Assembly (NCBI GenBank): GCA_900751885.1
Contig: CAADTH010000004.1
Location: 62,001 to 126,000 of the forward strand
Length of the DNA stretch: 64,000 nucleotides
Direction of reading: 5' to 3'
Origin: Clostridia bacterium
GTDB taxonomy: Bacteria > Bacillota > Clostridia > UBA1381
Shown: piece by piece, positions 6,845 through 14,983 of the stretch
How the letters are laid out: every line of letters begins with the position of its first letter
Numbering within the stretch: the stretch's first letter is position 1
Program-made: the position numbers and the translations under genes
Notes under the pieces: generated by a model
What the model was told of the DNA's origin: nothing
The model's database searches: none
The model's input: only the letters and a program-made list of their open reading frames with translations

Positions 6845-8683
6845 TCACTTTGCATTTTGGATTTTTGAGGAGAGAATCAGTCCCGTTGCAACTGCTCCTC
6901 TCGGTCCCTCTGTTCCTCTGATATTGCCGCGCCCTGCGACAATGCGGTAGTTTGCCAATTCATTTGAAATCATCTCCGGAATCTCAAAATCGAGTGCACT
7001 GCCGCCGACCATGACAACAAATTCAATACTGCGAAGGCTTCCTCCGGGCGCTACCGCCTCCAATGCACGCATCGCGTTGGTTACAAAAACCTTCCTCTTC
7101 GCCTCCCGGCGTACCAGCCGAATCTTCTCCAGTGTCAAATTCTTGCCTGTACGAATCGGTACAAGCCTTTCAGGCGTTACAACCACAACCCTTGCGTAAA
7201 GTTCTGGATCGAGCGGCTCCTGCACAAACTTGACTGAGCCGTCCTCAAAGCGGAGATTTAACAGGCTGTCTACCTTTGCGAGCGGATACTTTTTAATCAG
7301 CTCCGCTGTCTCCCTGTCGTCAAGCGCAAGCTCACAGTCGATAATCCTAGTCACAAGCTCTCCGGCGCCAGAAAAATGAACGCTTTGAATTGCTCCGTCC
7401 GCACTCATCATCGCCGCGTCAGTCGAACCGCCGCCCATATCTAAAATGGCGAGCGGCTTGTCTGTGCCAGGGGTGGTGAGCGCGCCTAAAATCGCCATAC
7501 TCGCTTCCTGCCCTGCAATCTTGACGAATACCCCTGTCTTATCGGAAAGCCTTTTTGCAATTCTCTCCATCGGAAGGCGGCTGGTTTTGACCATTGCCGC
7601 AAGAAGCACTGCATTTTCCATCGCATACTCATCTGCAATACCGCCCGACACTTTTACAGGAAGGAAGGTATCCACTGCCAGGATATCCTTGATTTTAATG
7701 TCGTCCAGCCCCGTCAGGTGGGACATGGTGGTTTTTACTTTCTTGAGCATTCCGCCCACATTCGTCCCATCTTCCCCAACCACATCAGCAAGCTCTCCGA
7801 ATGTCCCTCTTGCCTCCATGATTTTCTCCGCGCCCTCGAGCACATCGACGGTCTTGCTCGTGTTTCCATCCGTAATTTCAATTTTTCCTGCCGGAATGCG
7901 CTCATTTCTCACATTCCCCTCAGGATTTTTGATAACGACTCCCGAACGGTTTCCTATCAGGCTTCTGGAAATCGGAATGATATCCTTTGTCTCCGCGGGA
8001 GACAGATGAAACAGTGTCGCAAGTCCATAGGGGTTTGACAGCACCTTGATGGTTTCTCCGCCGGATGCGACTTCGATTGCCGCCAGCATTCCGATTGGAA
8101 CCTTTTCAATGTTTTTGACCTCATCCACAATCGGAACGATTTTTTTCAGCCGGTTTGCCACGAGCACCCCGTCATCCTTTTGCATGATGATGCCTGTCAA
8201 ATTCACGCCGTGCTCAATCGCGCGGTTTAACAGTACAGCCGCGTCCTCAAAGTCACAGCTTCCCGGCACGACCGCAATCACATCACCATCGGTCTCAACC
8301 GCATCAATTCTCCGCGTGATTCCCGTCGCAATCCCACGTCCTCCCGGTGTGTCGGGATTGTGTCCAATCATAGACGAGCCGATGATTGTCGTCTCAGATA
8401 TGGTTTCCATTGCAATCTCACTGATAACCGGTGTCGCCTCGTTGATGAGGATTGCAGACAAGTCCTCAATGTGTACGCCTGCTTTTTCTGCCGCCAGATG
8501 CAGTGCTTCCAGCACACCATCGACATTCGCTTCTGTTCCCTTGACGCCTGTCGTCTCGGAAAGTGCGGAAGAAAGATAGCGGATATCCTCCTCTGCCCTT
8601 GCAATGACCACCTCTGTGGTGGAATTTCCGATATCCACCCCTGCAACCATGCGGAACGGGCTGGATTCGTTTTTTTGTATCAT
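6845..8683 (-). CDS. pduG: Diol dehydratase reactivase large subunit PduG
   Basis: A 612-residue Hsp70-like ATPase that exchanges damaged cobalamin for fresh adenosylcobalamin on the dehydratase. Visible motifs are VAGVDIGNSTTEV at the N-terminus, MIGHNPDTPGG, and LDMGGGSTDAAM in the second ATPase lobe; length is normal for the family. The start at 8683 has AAAGGGG about ten bases upstream. The small reactivase subunit PduH normally follows, but no such gene is found between here and pduO. The large subunit may work alone, or with a small subunit encoded elsewhere. Confidence 0.95.
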   Translation of the reverse strand: MIQKNESSPFRMVAGVDIGNSTTEVVIARAEEDIRYLSSALSETTGVKGTEANVDGVLEALHLAAEKAGVHIEDLSAILINEATPVISEIAMETISETTIIGSSMIGHNPDTPGGRGIATGITRRIDAVETDGDVIAVVPGSCDFEDAAVLLNRAIEHGVNLTGIIMQKDDGVLVANRLKKIVPIVDEVKNIEKVPIGMLAAIEVASGGETIKVLSNPYGLATLFHLSPAETKDIIPISRSLIGNRSGVVIKNPEGNVRNERIPAGKIEITDGNTSKTVDVLEGAEKIMEARGTFGELADVVGEDGTNVGGMLKKVKTTMSHLTGLDDIKIKDILAVDTFLPVKVSGGIADEYAMENAVLLAAMVKTSRLPMERIAKRLSDKTGVFVKIAGQEASMAILGALTTPGTDKPLAILDMGGGSTDAAMMSADGAIQSVHFSGAGELVTRIIDCELALDDRETAELIKKYPLAKVDSLLNLRFEDGSVKFVQEPLDPELYARVVVVTPERLVPIRTGKNLTLEKIRLVRREAKRKVFVTNAMRALEAVAPGGSLRSIEFVVMVGGSALDFEIPEMISNELANYRIVAGRGNIRGTEGPRGAVATGLILSSKIQNAK

Positions 8684-8705
8684 CGAACAACAGCCCCTTT
8701 CCGCT

Positions 8706-9296
8706 TTATTTCAACAAAATATCTCTCTGTGCGTACGCTTCTGCCGCATCACGCACAAAAGCCGCTGTCATTTTTGCATCATATTGCTGTTCGAGCTCCT
8801 GTGCCAGCTCCTCCAGCTGAGTACGCGTGGCACGGTTCGGCCGCAGAAGGTTATACATGTCAAGCACCCTCTCGTCCGGGATCCGTGTCATCTCTGCTGC
8901 CCTTCTGAGGCTGTCGGCAAACTGCCGTTTTCCATTTGACTCGGCAATGTCCGCCTGCATATTCAATACCTCCGGGCTGATTCTGATATCCTCCGGCGCA
9001 ATGTGATCCTCCATGACCGCGTCCAGGGTGATATCCTCTGGTTTTTTGCCAGTCAGCCCCTTGATTTTATGTGCCTGCTTTTCTGCAAGCGGATAATCGC
9101 TTACAGAAAGTCCTGATGCGGTCATTTTTAGTACGCGTTCATTGTTTCGAATCGGTTTATTCATAGAAGGAGCCGCCGATTTTTCCGCCTGATTGACAGA
9201 AGTCCTCTCCGGCTGTTCTCGTTTCATTGCCGGCTTCTGCGGTGCTGTTCCCATTTTTCCTGCCACTTCTCTTACCATATCATCAAACACACTCAC
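8706..9296 (-). CDS. pduE: B12-dependent propanediol dehydratase small subunit PduE
   Basis: A 196-residue small subunit. The C-terminal two thirds carry the family pattern (LSVSDYPLAEKQAHKIKG, ITLDAVMEDHIAPEDIRIS, LRRAAEMTRIPDERVLDMYNLLRP). The N-terminus, FDDMVREVAGKM, is a short amphipathic helix like an encapsulation peptide, followed by a flexible Lys/Gln/Pro-rich linker to about residue 50. The GTG start overlaps the pduD stop by four bases, so translation is coupled. Forms the (alpha-beta-gamma)2 dehydratase with PduC and PduD. Confidence 0.95.
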   Translation of the reverse strand: MSVFDDMVREVAGKMGTAPQKPAMKREQPERTSVNQAEKSAAPSMNKPIRNNERVLKMTASGLSVSDYPLAEKQAHKIKGLTGKKPEDITLDAVMEDHIAPEDIRISPEVLNMQADIAESNGKRQFADSLRRAAEMTRIPDERVLDMYNLLRPNRATRTQLEELAQELEQQYDAKMTAAFVRDAAEAYAQRDILLK

Positions 9297-10039
9297 CTCG
9301 CGCCACCCTGCCTTTCAAACCGGACATCGAGCGCGACCGGATTTTTTCCCTTTTGTACCAATTCTGTCTCCTTGATATGTAACAGCGCCGCCTTCGCCTG
9401 ATATTTCGGGCGCGTCATACAGTCGTTCTGCGTTTCAATCGGTGTCGGGGACTGCCCCTTCGCGTAGCGCGCCGCATTTTTTCCAATCTGCCGGTAGATT
9501 GCCAGTGTCATCAAAGGTGCCTGTGGAAACAGCTCTAAATTCGTCAACGGATACAAATCCTTCTGATGAATGACTGTTGTTCCTTTTGATTGAACTCCAA
9601 TCCCGATTCCAGATCCTGAAAGCTTTGCCGCCGCAAGTGCGATAAAGGAGACATCGCTGGTATCATACATCTTTACAAACCGAGCTCTCAAGCCTTCCTC
9701 CTCGATGCCCGCCGCAATTTCGCGCAGAACATCGTAGTGGGAAAGTCCGTTGATGGTCTCTGTCTGCCGCGTACCAAACGCCGGCGCCAATCCAATGACT
9801 ACCTCGTCGGCATACTGTCCGGAAGGCGCTTCGCTCTGCTCTGTCAACACCAGTCTGCCGCCATGTGGGAGATTGCCCATGCCTTCTGCTAAAGTGGATT
9901 GTCCCTGTGACGTTCCAATTACGCCGACAACTCCTGCTTCGCCGCTCTCTAAAAGCTCCTGTACTTTTTTTCTTGCCTGTTCATTTTCTAATAGTTCCAT
10001 CACCTTTTCGGTGACCAATCTTACTAACTGTTCATCCAT
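9293..10039 (-). CDS. pduD: B12-dependent propanediol dehydratase medium subunit PduD
   Basis: A 248-residue medium subunit with the conserved core VVGVIGTSQG, ADEVVIGLAPAFG and LYPLTNLELFPQAPLMTL, and a typical C-terminal MTRPKYQAKAALLHIKET. The first 18 residues (MDEQLVRLVTEKVMELLE) form the amphipathic helix known in PduD to target the dehydratase into the shell. It lies between pduC, 14 nt upstream, and pduE, which overlaps its stop. Together with PduC it binds adenosylcobalamin in the base-on form. Confidence 0.95.
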   Translation of the reverse strand: MDEQLVRLVTEKVMELLENEQARKKVQELLESGEAGVVGVIGTSQGQSTLAEGMGNLPHGGRLVLTEQSEAPSGQYADEVVIGLAPAFGTRQTETINGLSHYDVLREIAAGIEEEGLRARFVKMYDTSDVSFIALAAAKLSGSGIGIGVQSKGTTVIHQKDLYPLTNLELFPQAPLMTLAIYRQIGKNAARYAKGQSPTPIETQNDCMTRPKYQAKAALLHIKETELVQKGKNPVALDVRFERQGGAR

Positions 10040-10053
10040 GTCTTCACCGCCCT

Positions 10054-11718
10054 TTAATACGATTTCGGGTCGATTTCCGTGCCTAAATTCTTAATTTTTT
10101 CCCAACGCTCGCCGTCCACACGGTACCCTGTCCCAGGTCCCATGTAGTCATTCGGATTGTTGACAGAACTATTGACATGGAATGCTTCGTCCAAAATCGC
10201 CGCCGTCTGCATATAATCACCTGAAAGCCGCTGCTTGAGCATTTCCAAAACTGCCGAGGCAATATCATGGAAGCCGCCCTCCTCCAGACCTTTGACAATA
10301 TCCAGTCCAGTCAGTGAGCCGTCGATGAGCTTTTCTGCCGCCTTCAAGTCGTCATTGACATTGCGGTCGGGCATGTCACGGCTGCCATGCGCATAGGTTG
10401 CCGCCTCGACCTCCTCGTCCGTAACCTCAGGAAAGCCCAGATACCGAAAGACTGCCTGCACAGCGCGCGCGGCTTTGTTTCTGACTGCAATGACCGCATC
10501 CTCGTCTACCGGCTGTAATCCGCCGTCCACCTTCAAATCACGCTGAAGGACATTGTAATCGTCGAAATCCTCCGCGTCAAAGTTGGAGCCTGCAAACATA
10601 TTGTCATAGTTCGGCGTTGCACTGTAGCCAGAGAAAATAAAGTCGGTTCCCGGAAGCATCTGCATGAGCATCCTCGCCGTACGGCGGATATCTGAATGAG
10701 AGAATGACTGGTCATTGCTCGACGCACACTCCAGTCCAACCATTGCCGCAATTAAATTTTCCGCAAGAACCGCGCGCACGCCGGACGGAACTGAGCCTGT
10801 GATGCCGATACAGCTCACAGAACCATTCTGCGTTCCCTGAATCCCTCCGCCCTTGATGACCAAAAGGCATCTCGCTTCGAGATACAGCATGGATTTGCCT
10901 TCCGCGTTTCCCATCAGAACCTCTGAGCCTGTGCCGGATGTGCACCGCACCTTCATGCCGCGCGACATATAAGCCGAAGCGAGAAAGGATTTGGAGTACG
11001 GCGTATCGTCACCATCCACGAACACCTTTTCTGTCCCATAGACAGACAATGTTTCTGCATAGGTGGTAAGTCCACGCATTCCCATTTTCAGCTCGACTGC
11101 CTCCTCGACCGCGCACTGCGTGAGTACGCCCGGGCGGCCTGTCTGGGATCCGATGAGAAGTCCCAGCGCGTTGAGCGGCGCATAGCGGGCAATCGCAACC
11201 GTGGTTTCCTCTTCGTCGAAGCCACGCATTGCCCCCTCTGCCGCGTCCGCCGCAATCTGCACGGTGTTATCCTTAACATTCGTCACATGCGCCTGATTGG
11301 ACGGTGTCTTTCTCTCTCGCATTTTCTGCATTGCCATCATCATCTCTACGACATTCATCTGCCGCATGATTTCAACAAGCTTTGCAGGTGTCATTCCGCC
11401 GACCAGACGCTTAATCTCTTCCTGTCCGACGTGAATATCCACCAGCATCCGTGCAAAATCTACACTGCTCACTGCCATCGCTTCAGGTGCAACATCGGTA
11501 TCAATCGCATAATCGGCGATAAACCGGTCAATGAAATCAAAGTCTGCACGCTTTTTGCAGTCCATTTCAACGACCACGCCATGTTCTATTTTTATCGACG
11601 GGACCGGATCGTTTTCTGAATCCATCGCAACAAATCCAACGTCCTCCCACTCCTTGACAAAGCCATCGTTATGTACCGGGCGCTCACCGAGCGCCTCAAA
11701 CCGCTTTGACCGTTTCAT
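10054..11718 (-). CDS. pduC: B12-dependent propanediol dehydratase large subunit PduC
   Basis: A 554-residue catalytic subunit that converts 1,2-propanediol to propanal (or glycerol to 3-hydroxypropanal) by a radical mechanism. The family pattern is clear from MKRSKRFEALGERPV through GMTPAKLVEIMRQMNVVEMM, RCTSGTGSEVLMG and GSVSCIGITGSVPSGVRAV to HVNSSVNNPNDYMGPG. The ATG at 11718 is used rather than one seven codons upstream, because AAAGAGGTGACAGG sits directly before it and known PduC proteins begin with the same residues. Substrate preference cannot be settled from sequence; the aldolase upstream points to 1,2-propanediol. Confidence 0.96.
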   Translation of the reverse strand: MKRSKRFEALGERPVHNDGFVKEWEDVGFVAMDSENDPVPSIKIEHGVVVEMDCKKRADFDFIDRFIADYAIDTDVAPEAMAVSSVDFARMLVDIHVGQEEIKRLVGGMTPAKLVEIMRQMNVVEMMMAMQKMRERKTPSNQAHVTNVKDNTVQIAADAAEGAMRGFDEEETTVAIARYAPLNALGLLIGSQTGRPGVLTQCAVEEAVELKMGMRGLTTYAETLSVYGTEKVFVDGDDTPYSKSFLASAYMSRGMKVRCTSGTGSEVLMGNAEGKSMLYLEARCLLVIKGGGIQGTQNGSVSCIGITGSVPSGVRAVLAENLIAAMVGLECASSNDQSFSHSDIRRTARMLMQMLPGTDFIFSGYSATPNYDNMFAGSNFDAEDFDDYNVLQRDLKVDGGLQPVDEDAVIAVRNKAARAVQAVFRYLGFPEVTDEEVEAATYAHGSRDMPDRNVNDDLKAAEKLIDGSLTGLDIVKGLEEGGFHDIASAVLEMLKQRLSGDYMQTAAILDEAFHVNSSVNNPNDYMGPGTGYRVDGERWEKIKNLGTEIDPKSY

Positions 11719-11748
11719 CCTGTCACCTCTTTTCTGCAAGGGCTTTTC

Positions 11749-12585
11749 TTATTTATTATAATTTTCTAATACTCTTCTTGTCACTTCCGCTACCATTGCC
11801 GCCATATCATCGTTTGATGTGCTCTGTGCACTTTTTCCAATATATTTTACATCCGCCTCAGACGGTGTCATATCGTTTGCTTCGTCTCCGCCTGCATAGC
11901 AGCCCGGGCAAAGCTTTTCCATCGGGTGCTTTCCAGGTACGCCAAAGGATTTTCTAAGGTCAATCAGCTTCTTTACTTCACCGCAAGGAATTTCCTTTTC
12001 TCCGCCAAGCATTCTTGCGTAGAAGAGAAGCTTTGCATAGAACTCTGTGGATTCCATACGGAAGAACGCTGTGTTGAGGTCACATCCAAAGGAAAGCGCA
12101 CCATGGTTTGCCAAAAGGATTGCATCATAGTCCTGAATGTACGGCATCAATGAATCTGGAATTTCCATTGTTGACGGCGTTCCATAATCCGCAATCGGCA
12201 CCGCGCCGAGGAAGATAACCGCTTCCGGCATGATAAGCTTATCAAGCGGAATTCCCGCAATTGCAAAGCTCGTTGCAATCGGCGGATGTGCATGTACAAC
12301 AGAATTCACGTCCGGCCGTTCCTGATAGACGCGAAGGTGCATTTTAAATTCAGAGGATGGTCTCCACTGACCATTTGCTTCCTTTACATTTCCCTGCCCG
12401 TCTGTTTTACAAATCATATCCGGTGTCATGAAGCCCTTGCTCACGCCTGTCGGTGTTACAAAAAACGTATTTTCATCCACCTTGACAGAGATGTTTCCGT
12501 CATTTGCCGCAACAAACCCATCATTATAGATGCGTCTTCCAATTTCGCAGATTTCCTTTTTGATTTCGTACTCTGATTTAAACAT
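11749..12585 (-). CDS. Class II aldolase, L-fuculose/L-rhamnulose-1-phosphate type, with C-terminal encapsulation helix
   Basis: A 278-residue class II aldolase that would split L-fuculose-1-phosphate or L-rhamnulose-1-phosphate into DHAP and L-lactaldehyde. Zinc ligands H98, H100 (VVHAHPP) and H161 (ANHGAL), and the acid E79 (SSEFKMH), are present. After the catalytic domain there is a linker with a CPGC motif near 226-229 and a terminal amphipathic helix, DDMAAMVAEVTRRVLENY, resembling an encapsulation peptide. It is the first gene after the operon promoter. The ATG at 12585 has AGGAGG eight bases upstream; an upstream ATG at 12606 is less well placed. Kinase, isomerase and permease genes for the sugar are not seen here. 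Confidence 0.93.
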   Translation of the reverse strand: MFKSEYEIKKEICEIGRRIYNDGFVAANDGNISVKVDENTFFVTPTGVSKGFMTPDMICKTDGQGNVKEANGQWRPSSEFKMHLRVYQERPDVNSVVHAHPPIATSFAIAGIPLDKLIMPEAVIFLGAVPIADYGTPSTMEIPDSLMPYIQDYDAILLANHGALSFGCDLNTAFFRMESTEFYAKLLFYARMLGGEKEIPCGEVKKLIDLRKSFGVPGKHPMEKLCPGCYAGGDEANDMTPSEADVKYIGKSAQSTSNDDMAAMVAEVTRRVLENYNK

Positions 12586-12664
12586 AAATCTGACCTCCTG
12601 ATTCATCCTTGTTTATTTTTTTGTTTCTTTTGGTTTTATTTTGTTTTCCCTTTGTTTTGCTTTT

Positions 12665-12693
12665 ATTATACTCCTGTTTGGACGATTTGTAAA
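12665..12693 (-). promoter_or_regulatory. Sigma-A type promoter of the microcompartment operon
   Basis: On the minus strand TTTACA (12688-12693) and TATAAT (12665-12670) are separated by 17 bases. This puts the transcript start about 75-80 nt before the aldolase ATG. No other plausible promoter is seen between the operon genes. The leader that follows is almost free of U, rich in A, and has no obvious hairpin or B12 riboswitch. Confidence 0.7.
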
Positions 12694-12868
12694 GGATTTT
12701 CCTCAGAAAAAATCCTATCCTTTGTAAATAAAACCATCCGCTTGTGTGCATGTTCCATTTCCCGTTATATGGAAAACGGCACATCGCCCACTTACGTTGT
12801 CTATTCTATCACAAAAAATAGGATTTGTACAACCATTTCTTTTTACATTTTACATAAAATTTTCCTGT

Positions 12869-13519
12869 TTATTCTCCAAATAAAACGGGGTTTCCAAGCT
12901 CCGACGCCAGATGATTTGCACGGCGTACCTTTCCCCCCTGATATTCCCGAATCCAATGTGTATCCGAGCCGATACTAAGCATCACGCGGCTTTCCCGTAC
13001 CAGCGCACGCTTTCTGTCGTTGGTCAAAAAATCATAGTAGTAATCATAATTGCCTGACGTATTGATTTCCCAAAAAATATCTCGCTTTGCCAATTCCCTC
13101 GGCACATTCAGCCCGTACCGCTTTGACAGTGAGAAAATATCCGTGTGCGCAAGTCCGACCGGGCACGAAAACAGACGGCGCCATTCAAAAAATTCAAACA
13201 AATCCATTCCAACAGGACTATCAAGGCTTTCAAACAGACAGAAATCAAGCCTATGTGCATTCGAAGCCAAAAAATCATTTGGCTTTGGGCGTGTACCAAT
13301 CTCCAACCCACATTTCATATCGATTCGTCCGCCGTACCTTGCTTTGCATCTGCCCAGACGCTCGCAATACTCCGAAAACTCATCCTTCACGCTGAATTGG
13401 TGGTCAGTAATCCCAATCACATCTATTTTCTCTGCAATCGCATGCTCTATCACTTCTTCCGGCGTATTTGAGCCGTCATAGCTAAAGCTTGTATGATTAT
13501 GCAAGTCTACCAGTTTCAT
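12869..13519 (-). CDS. PHP-domain phosphoesterase family protein
   Basis: A 216-residue PHP-domain protein: the N-terminal metal motif DLHNHTSFSYDG, then GITDHQ, CGLEIG, GLAHTD and the terminal GSDTH metal motif are all in the order typical of the family. PHP proteins are metal-dependent phosphoesterases (for example histidinol phosphatase, nucleoside phosphoesterases); the substrate here cannot be read. The start has AAAAGGCGGTGTGCT before ATG. It is transcribed towards the microcompartment operon but has its own promoter and no clear terminator, so read-through is possible. A link to the microcompartment is not supported. Confidence 0.85.
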   Translation of the reverse strand: MKLVDLHNHTSFSYDGSNTPEEVIEHAIAEKIDVIGITDHQFSVKDEFSEYCERLGRCKARYGGRIDMKCGLEIGTRPKPNDFLASNAHRLDFCLFESLDSPVGMDLFEFFEWRRLFSCPVGLAHTDIFSLSKRYGLNVPRELAKRDIFWEINTSGNYDYYYDFLTNDRKRALVRESRVMLSIGSDTHWIREYQGGKVRRANHLASELGNPVLFGE

Positions 13520-13593
13520 AGCACACCGCCTTTTTCGTTTTATCCATGTAGAATGATGGTTTCTTTACATTCATTATATATAGAAACAACTCT

Positions 13594-13622
13594 ATTATAC
13601 TCTCCAGCGGTGCTTTCTGCAA
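13594..13622 (-). promoter_or_regulatory. Promoter of the PHP-domain gene
   Basis: TTGCAG (13617-13622) and TATAAT (13594-13599) on the minus strand with a 17-base spacer, located over the 3' end of the SLOG-like gene and about 75 nt before the PHP start. Confidence 0.55.
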
Positions 13623-14107
13623 GAGGCTTCATCTGCCAAATTGATAATCTCTATGTCCTGCAATTTATTTTTCCTCCGCGCCTGAGCATACTCCATTGCC
13701 GTACGCGACTCACTCTGCGGATAAACCACATAGGTCAAAAGGTAGTCTGACTTATGAATCATCCATTGATTGCAAAGCTCAATTGCATCCTGACAGCATA
13801 CCTCTCCGATATCCGGCAGAATCACGTCATCATACCCGCCGGTTCTTTTCATCTGGTGGGCGCTTTCTATATCAAAATAATATGGCACCACAAGCGACAG
13901 CCTGATATCAGGATACTGTTTTTTTGCTTGGTTGATAAACCCTGCACATGCTACATCAAATAGTCCAAGCCGCTTTTGCAGAAACTGCCGTACATTGCAT
14001 TTCTCTATCAAATCTTGAATAATGTGCTGCATCCTTTCTTCAAATTGTAATCCACGAATATCTCTGTGCCCGATCAGGCAACAAGTTTTTTCTTGACTTC
14101 CTCTCAT
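13595..14107 (-). CDS. SLOG/DUF1273 (YpsA-like) family protein
   Basis: A 170-residue protein beginning MRGSQEKTCCLIGHRDIRG. The CCLIGHRDIRG segment, followed by a helix and then VACAGFINQAKKQYPDIRLSLVVPYY-type strands, resembles the Rossmann-like SLOG/DUF1273 family, as in B. subtilis YpsA. Such proteins are thought to bind nucleotides or ligands; no reaction is known for this one. ATG at 14107 follows AAGGGGG, while an upstream in-frame ATG at 14185 has no ribosome site. A late segment, LLTYVVYPQSESRTAMEYA, fits the conserved C-terminal part of the domain. Confidence 0.75.
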   Translation of the reverse strand: MRGSQEKTCCLIGHRDIRGLQFEERMQHIIQDLIEKCNVRQFLQKRLGLFDVACAGFINQAKKQYPDIRLSLVVPYYFDIESAHQMKRTGGYDDVILPDIGEVCCQDAIELCNQWMIHKSDYLLTYVVYPQSESRTAMEYAQARRKNKLQDIEIINLADEASCRKHRWRV

Positions 14108-14412
14108 CGATGCTTCCCCCTTAAAACAAACTTTTATTATCTCAACTGGATTTTTTACCCAAGACAAAAAAATCCACGCTCCCATTTACCTATGATATCC
14201 CTTCTGTTTTTGTTGTATGGAAAATAGTTCCATTCCATATTTCCCATATATTATATATTTTAGGGAATATATTAAAATAAATATCATGTATATTGACTTA
14301 TTTTTAAATAAATAGTCCACTCATAGCCTATAGTACCACACGTAGCCTACAAATACAATAAATTTATTATATGCTAGAGTCAAGTTTAATTTTGTTGAAG
14401 GGGAATGACAAT
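14108..14412. other. AT-rich intergenic region between divergent SLOG-like and Xre genes
   Basis: About 300 very AT-rich bases separate two divergent genes. The only structure I see is an inverted repeat near 14238-14270, with TTTCCC and GGGAAT arms flanking an AT-rich centre, and two copies of TAGCCTA around 14325-14350. These could be operator sites for the Xre protein, but that is a guess. No coding frame or RNA gene is supported. Confidence 0.4.
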
Positions 14413-14655
14413 ATGGATATTTCAATCGCTGTCTGCAATCGAATCCTGGAATTGTGTGAGGAAAATAATCTGACAATCAACAAGCTTGCAAATATATCAG
14501 GTTTGCCGCCGTCTTCCCTGAAAAATATTTTATATCGAAAAAGTAAAAATCCAAAAATTCGTACCATCAAAATCATCTGTGACGGCTTGGGAATCTCGCT
14601 TAGCGAATTTTTTCAGTCAGACGATTTTGATTCTCTTGAGCAAGAAATCAAATAA
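14413..14655 (+). CDS. Small Xre-family HTH regulator
   Basis: An 80-residue protein that is almost wholly a Cro/C1-type helix-turn-helix: ELCEENNLTINKLANISG as the first helices, then LPPSSLKNILYRKSKNP as turn and recognition helix, then TIKIICDGLGISLSEFF. The acidic end is FQSDDFDSLEQEIK. The ATG at 14413 is preceded by AAGGGGAATGACA; an ATG 14 codons upstream has no good ribosome site. Stand-alone small Xre regulators of this kind are common in Clostridia; its target is unknown, but divergence from the SLOG-like gene is suggestive. Confidence 0.85.
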   Translation: MDISIAVCNRILELCEENNLTINKLANISGLPPSSLKNILYRKSKNPKIRTIKIICDGLGISLSEFFQSDDFDSLEQEIK

Positions 14656-14983
14656 TTGCTCTCTCTATTTTGTGCCAGAATCCCATCTTCTGTGCCTGCA
14701 TTAAGGCGAAGCGATCACTTTTTCATTGCCCTTAACTCCTTTAAATTATAAATGATTTTATTGTATCAATACTGAGAGGGAAACTCCACACCGTAATACG
14801 CATTCATTTCGTATCACGGTTGATATCAAATCGTAAAAATATGTGCGCACCCTAATATTGCATAAACGCTAAAAAAAATATGAAGTCTCATTGCTGAAAC
14901 TTCATATTTTTTTCATTATAACAATACTCATAGGTCATCTATATCATTTCAAAATCAAACCGGTCCTGTGCGTATTACGCACA
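14656..14983. other. Intergenic region with two hairpins between convergent genes
   Basis: No gene found. It holds an imperfect hairpin at 14791-14819 (CCGTAATACG and CGTATCACGG arms), the bidirectional terminator at 14871-14913, and a perfect 15-base palindrome GTGCGTATTACGCAC at 14968-14982 just after the glycosyltransferase stop codon. Confidence 0.6.
14871..14913. terminator. Bidirectional intrinsic terminator between Xre gene and glycosyltransferase
   Basis: AATATGAAGT (14877-14886) and ACTTCATATT (14899-14908) pair perfectly, flanked by an A-run on the left and a T-run on the right, so it can stop transcription from both sides. Confidence 0.8.

Noticed and set aside
12578..12784. Short minus-strand frame over the microcompartment promoter
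   Set aside because: It overlaps the promoter and leader, has no ribosome site, and its Lys/Asn-rich end simply reflects the A-rich leader.
12586..12868. Possible B12 riboswitch in front of the microcompartment operon
   Set aside because: No B12 box or long paired structure; the leader is short, A-rich and unstructured.
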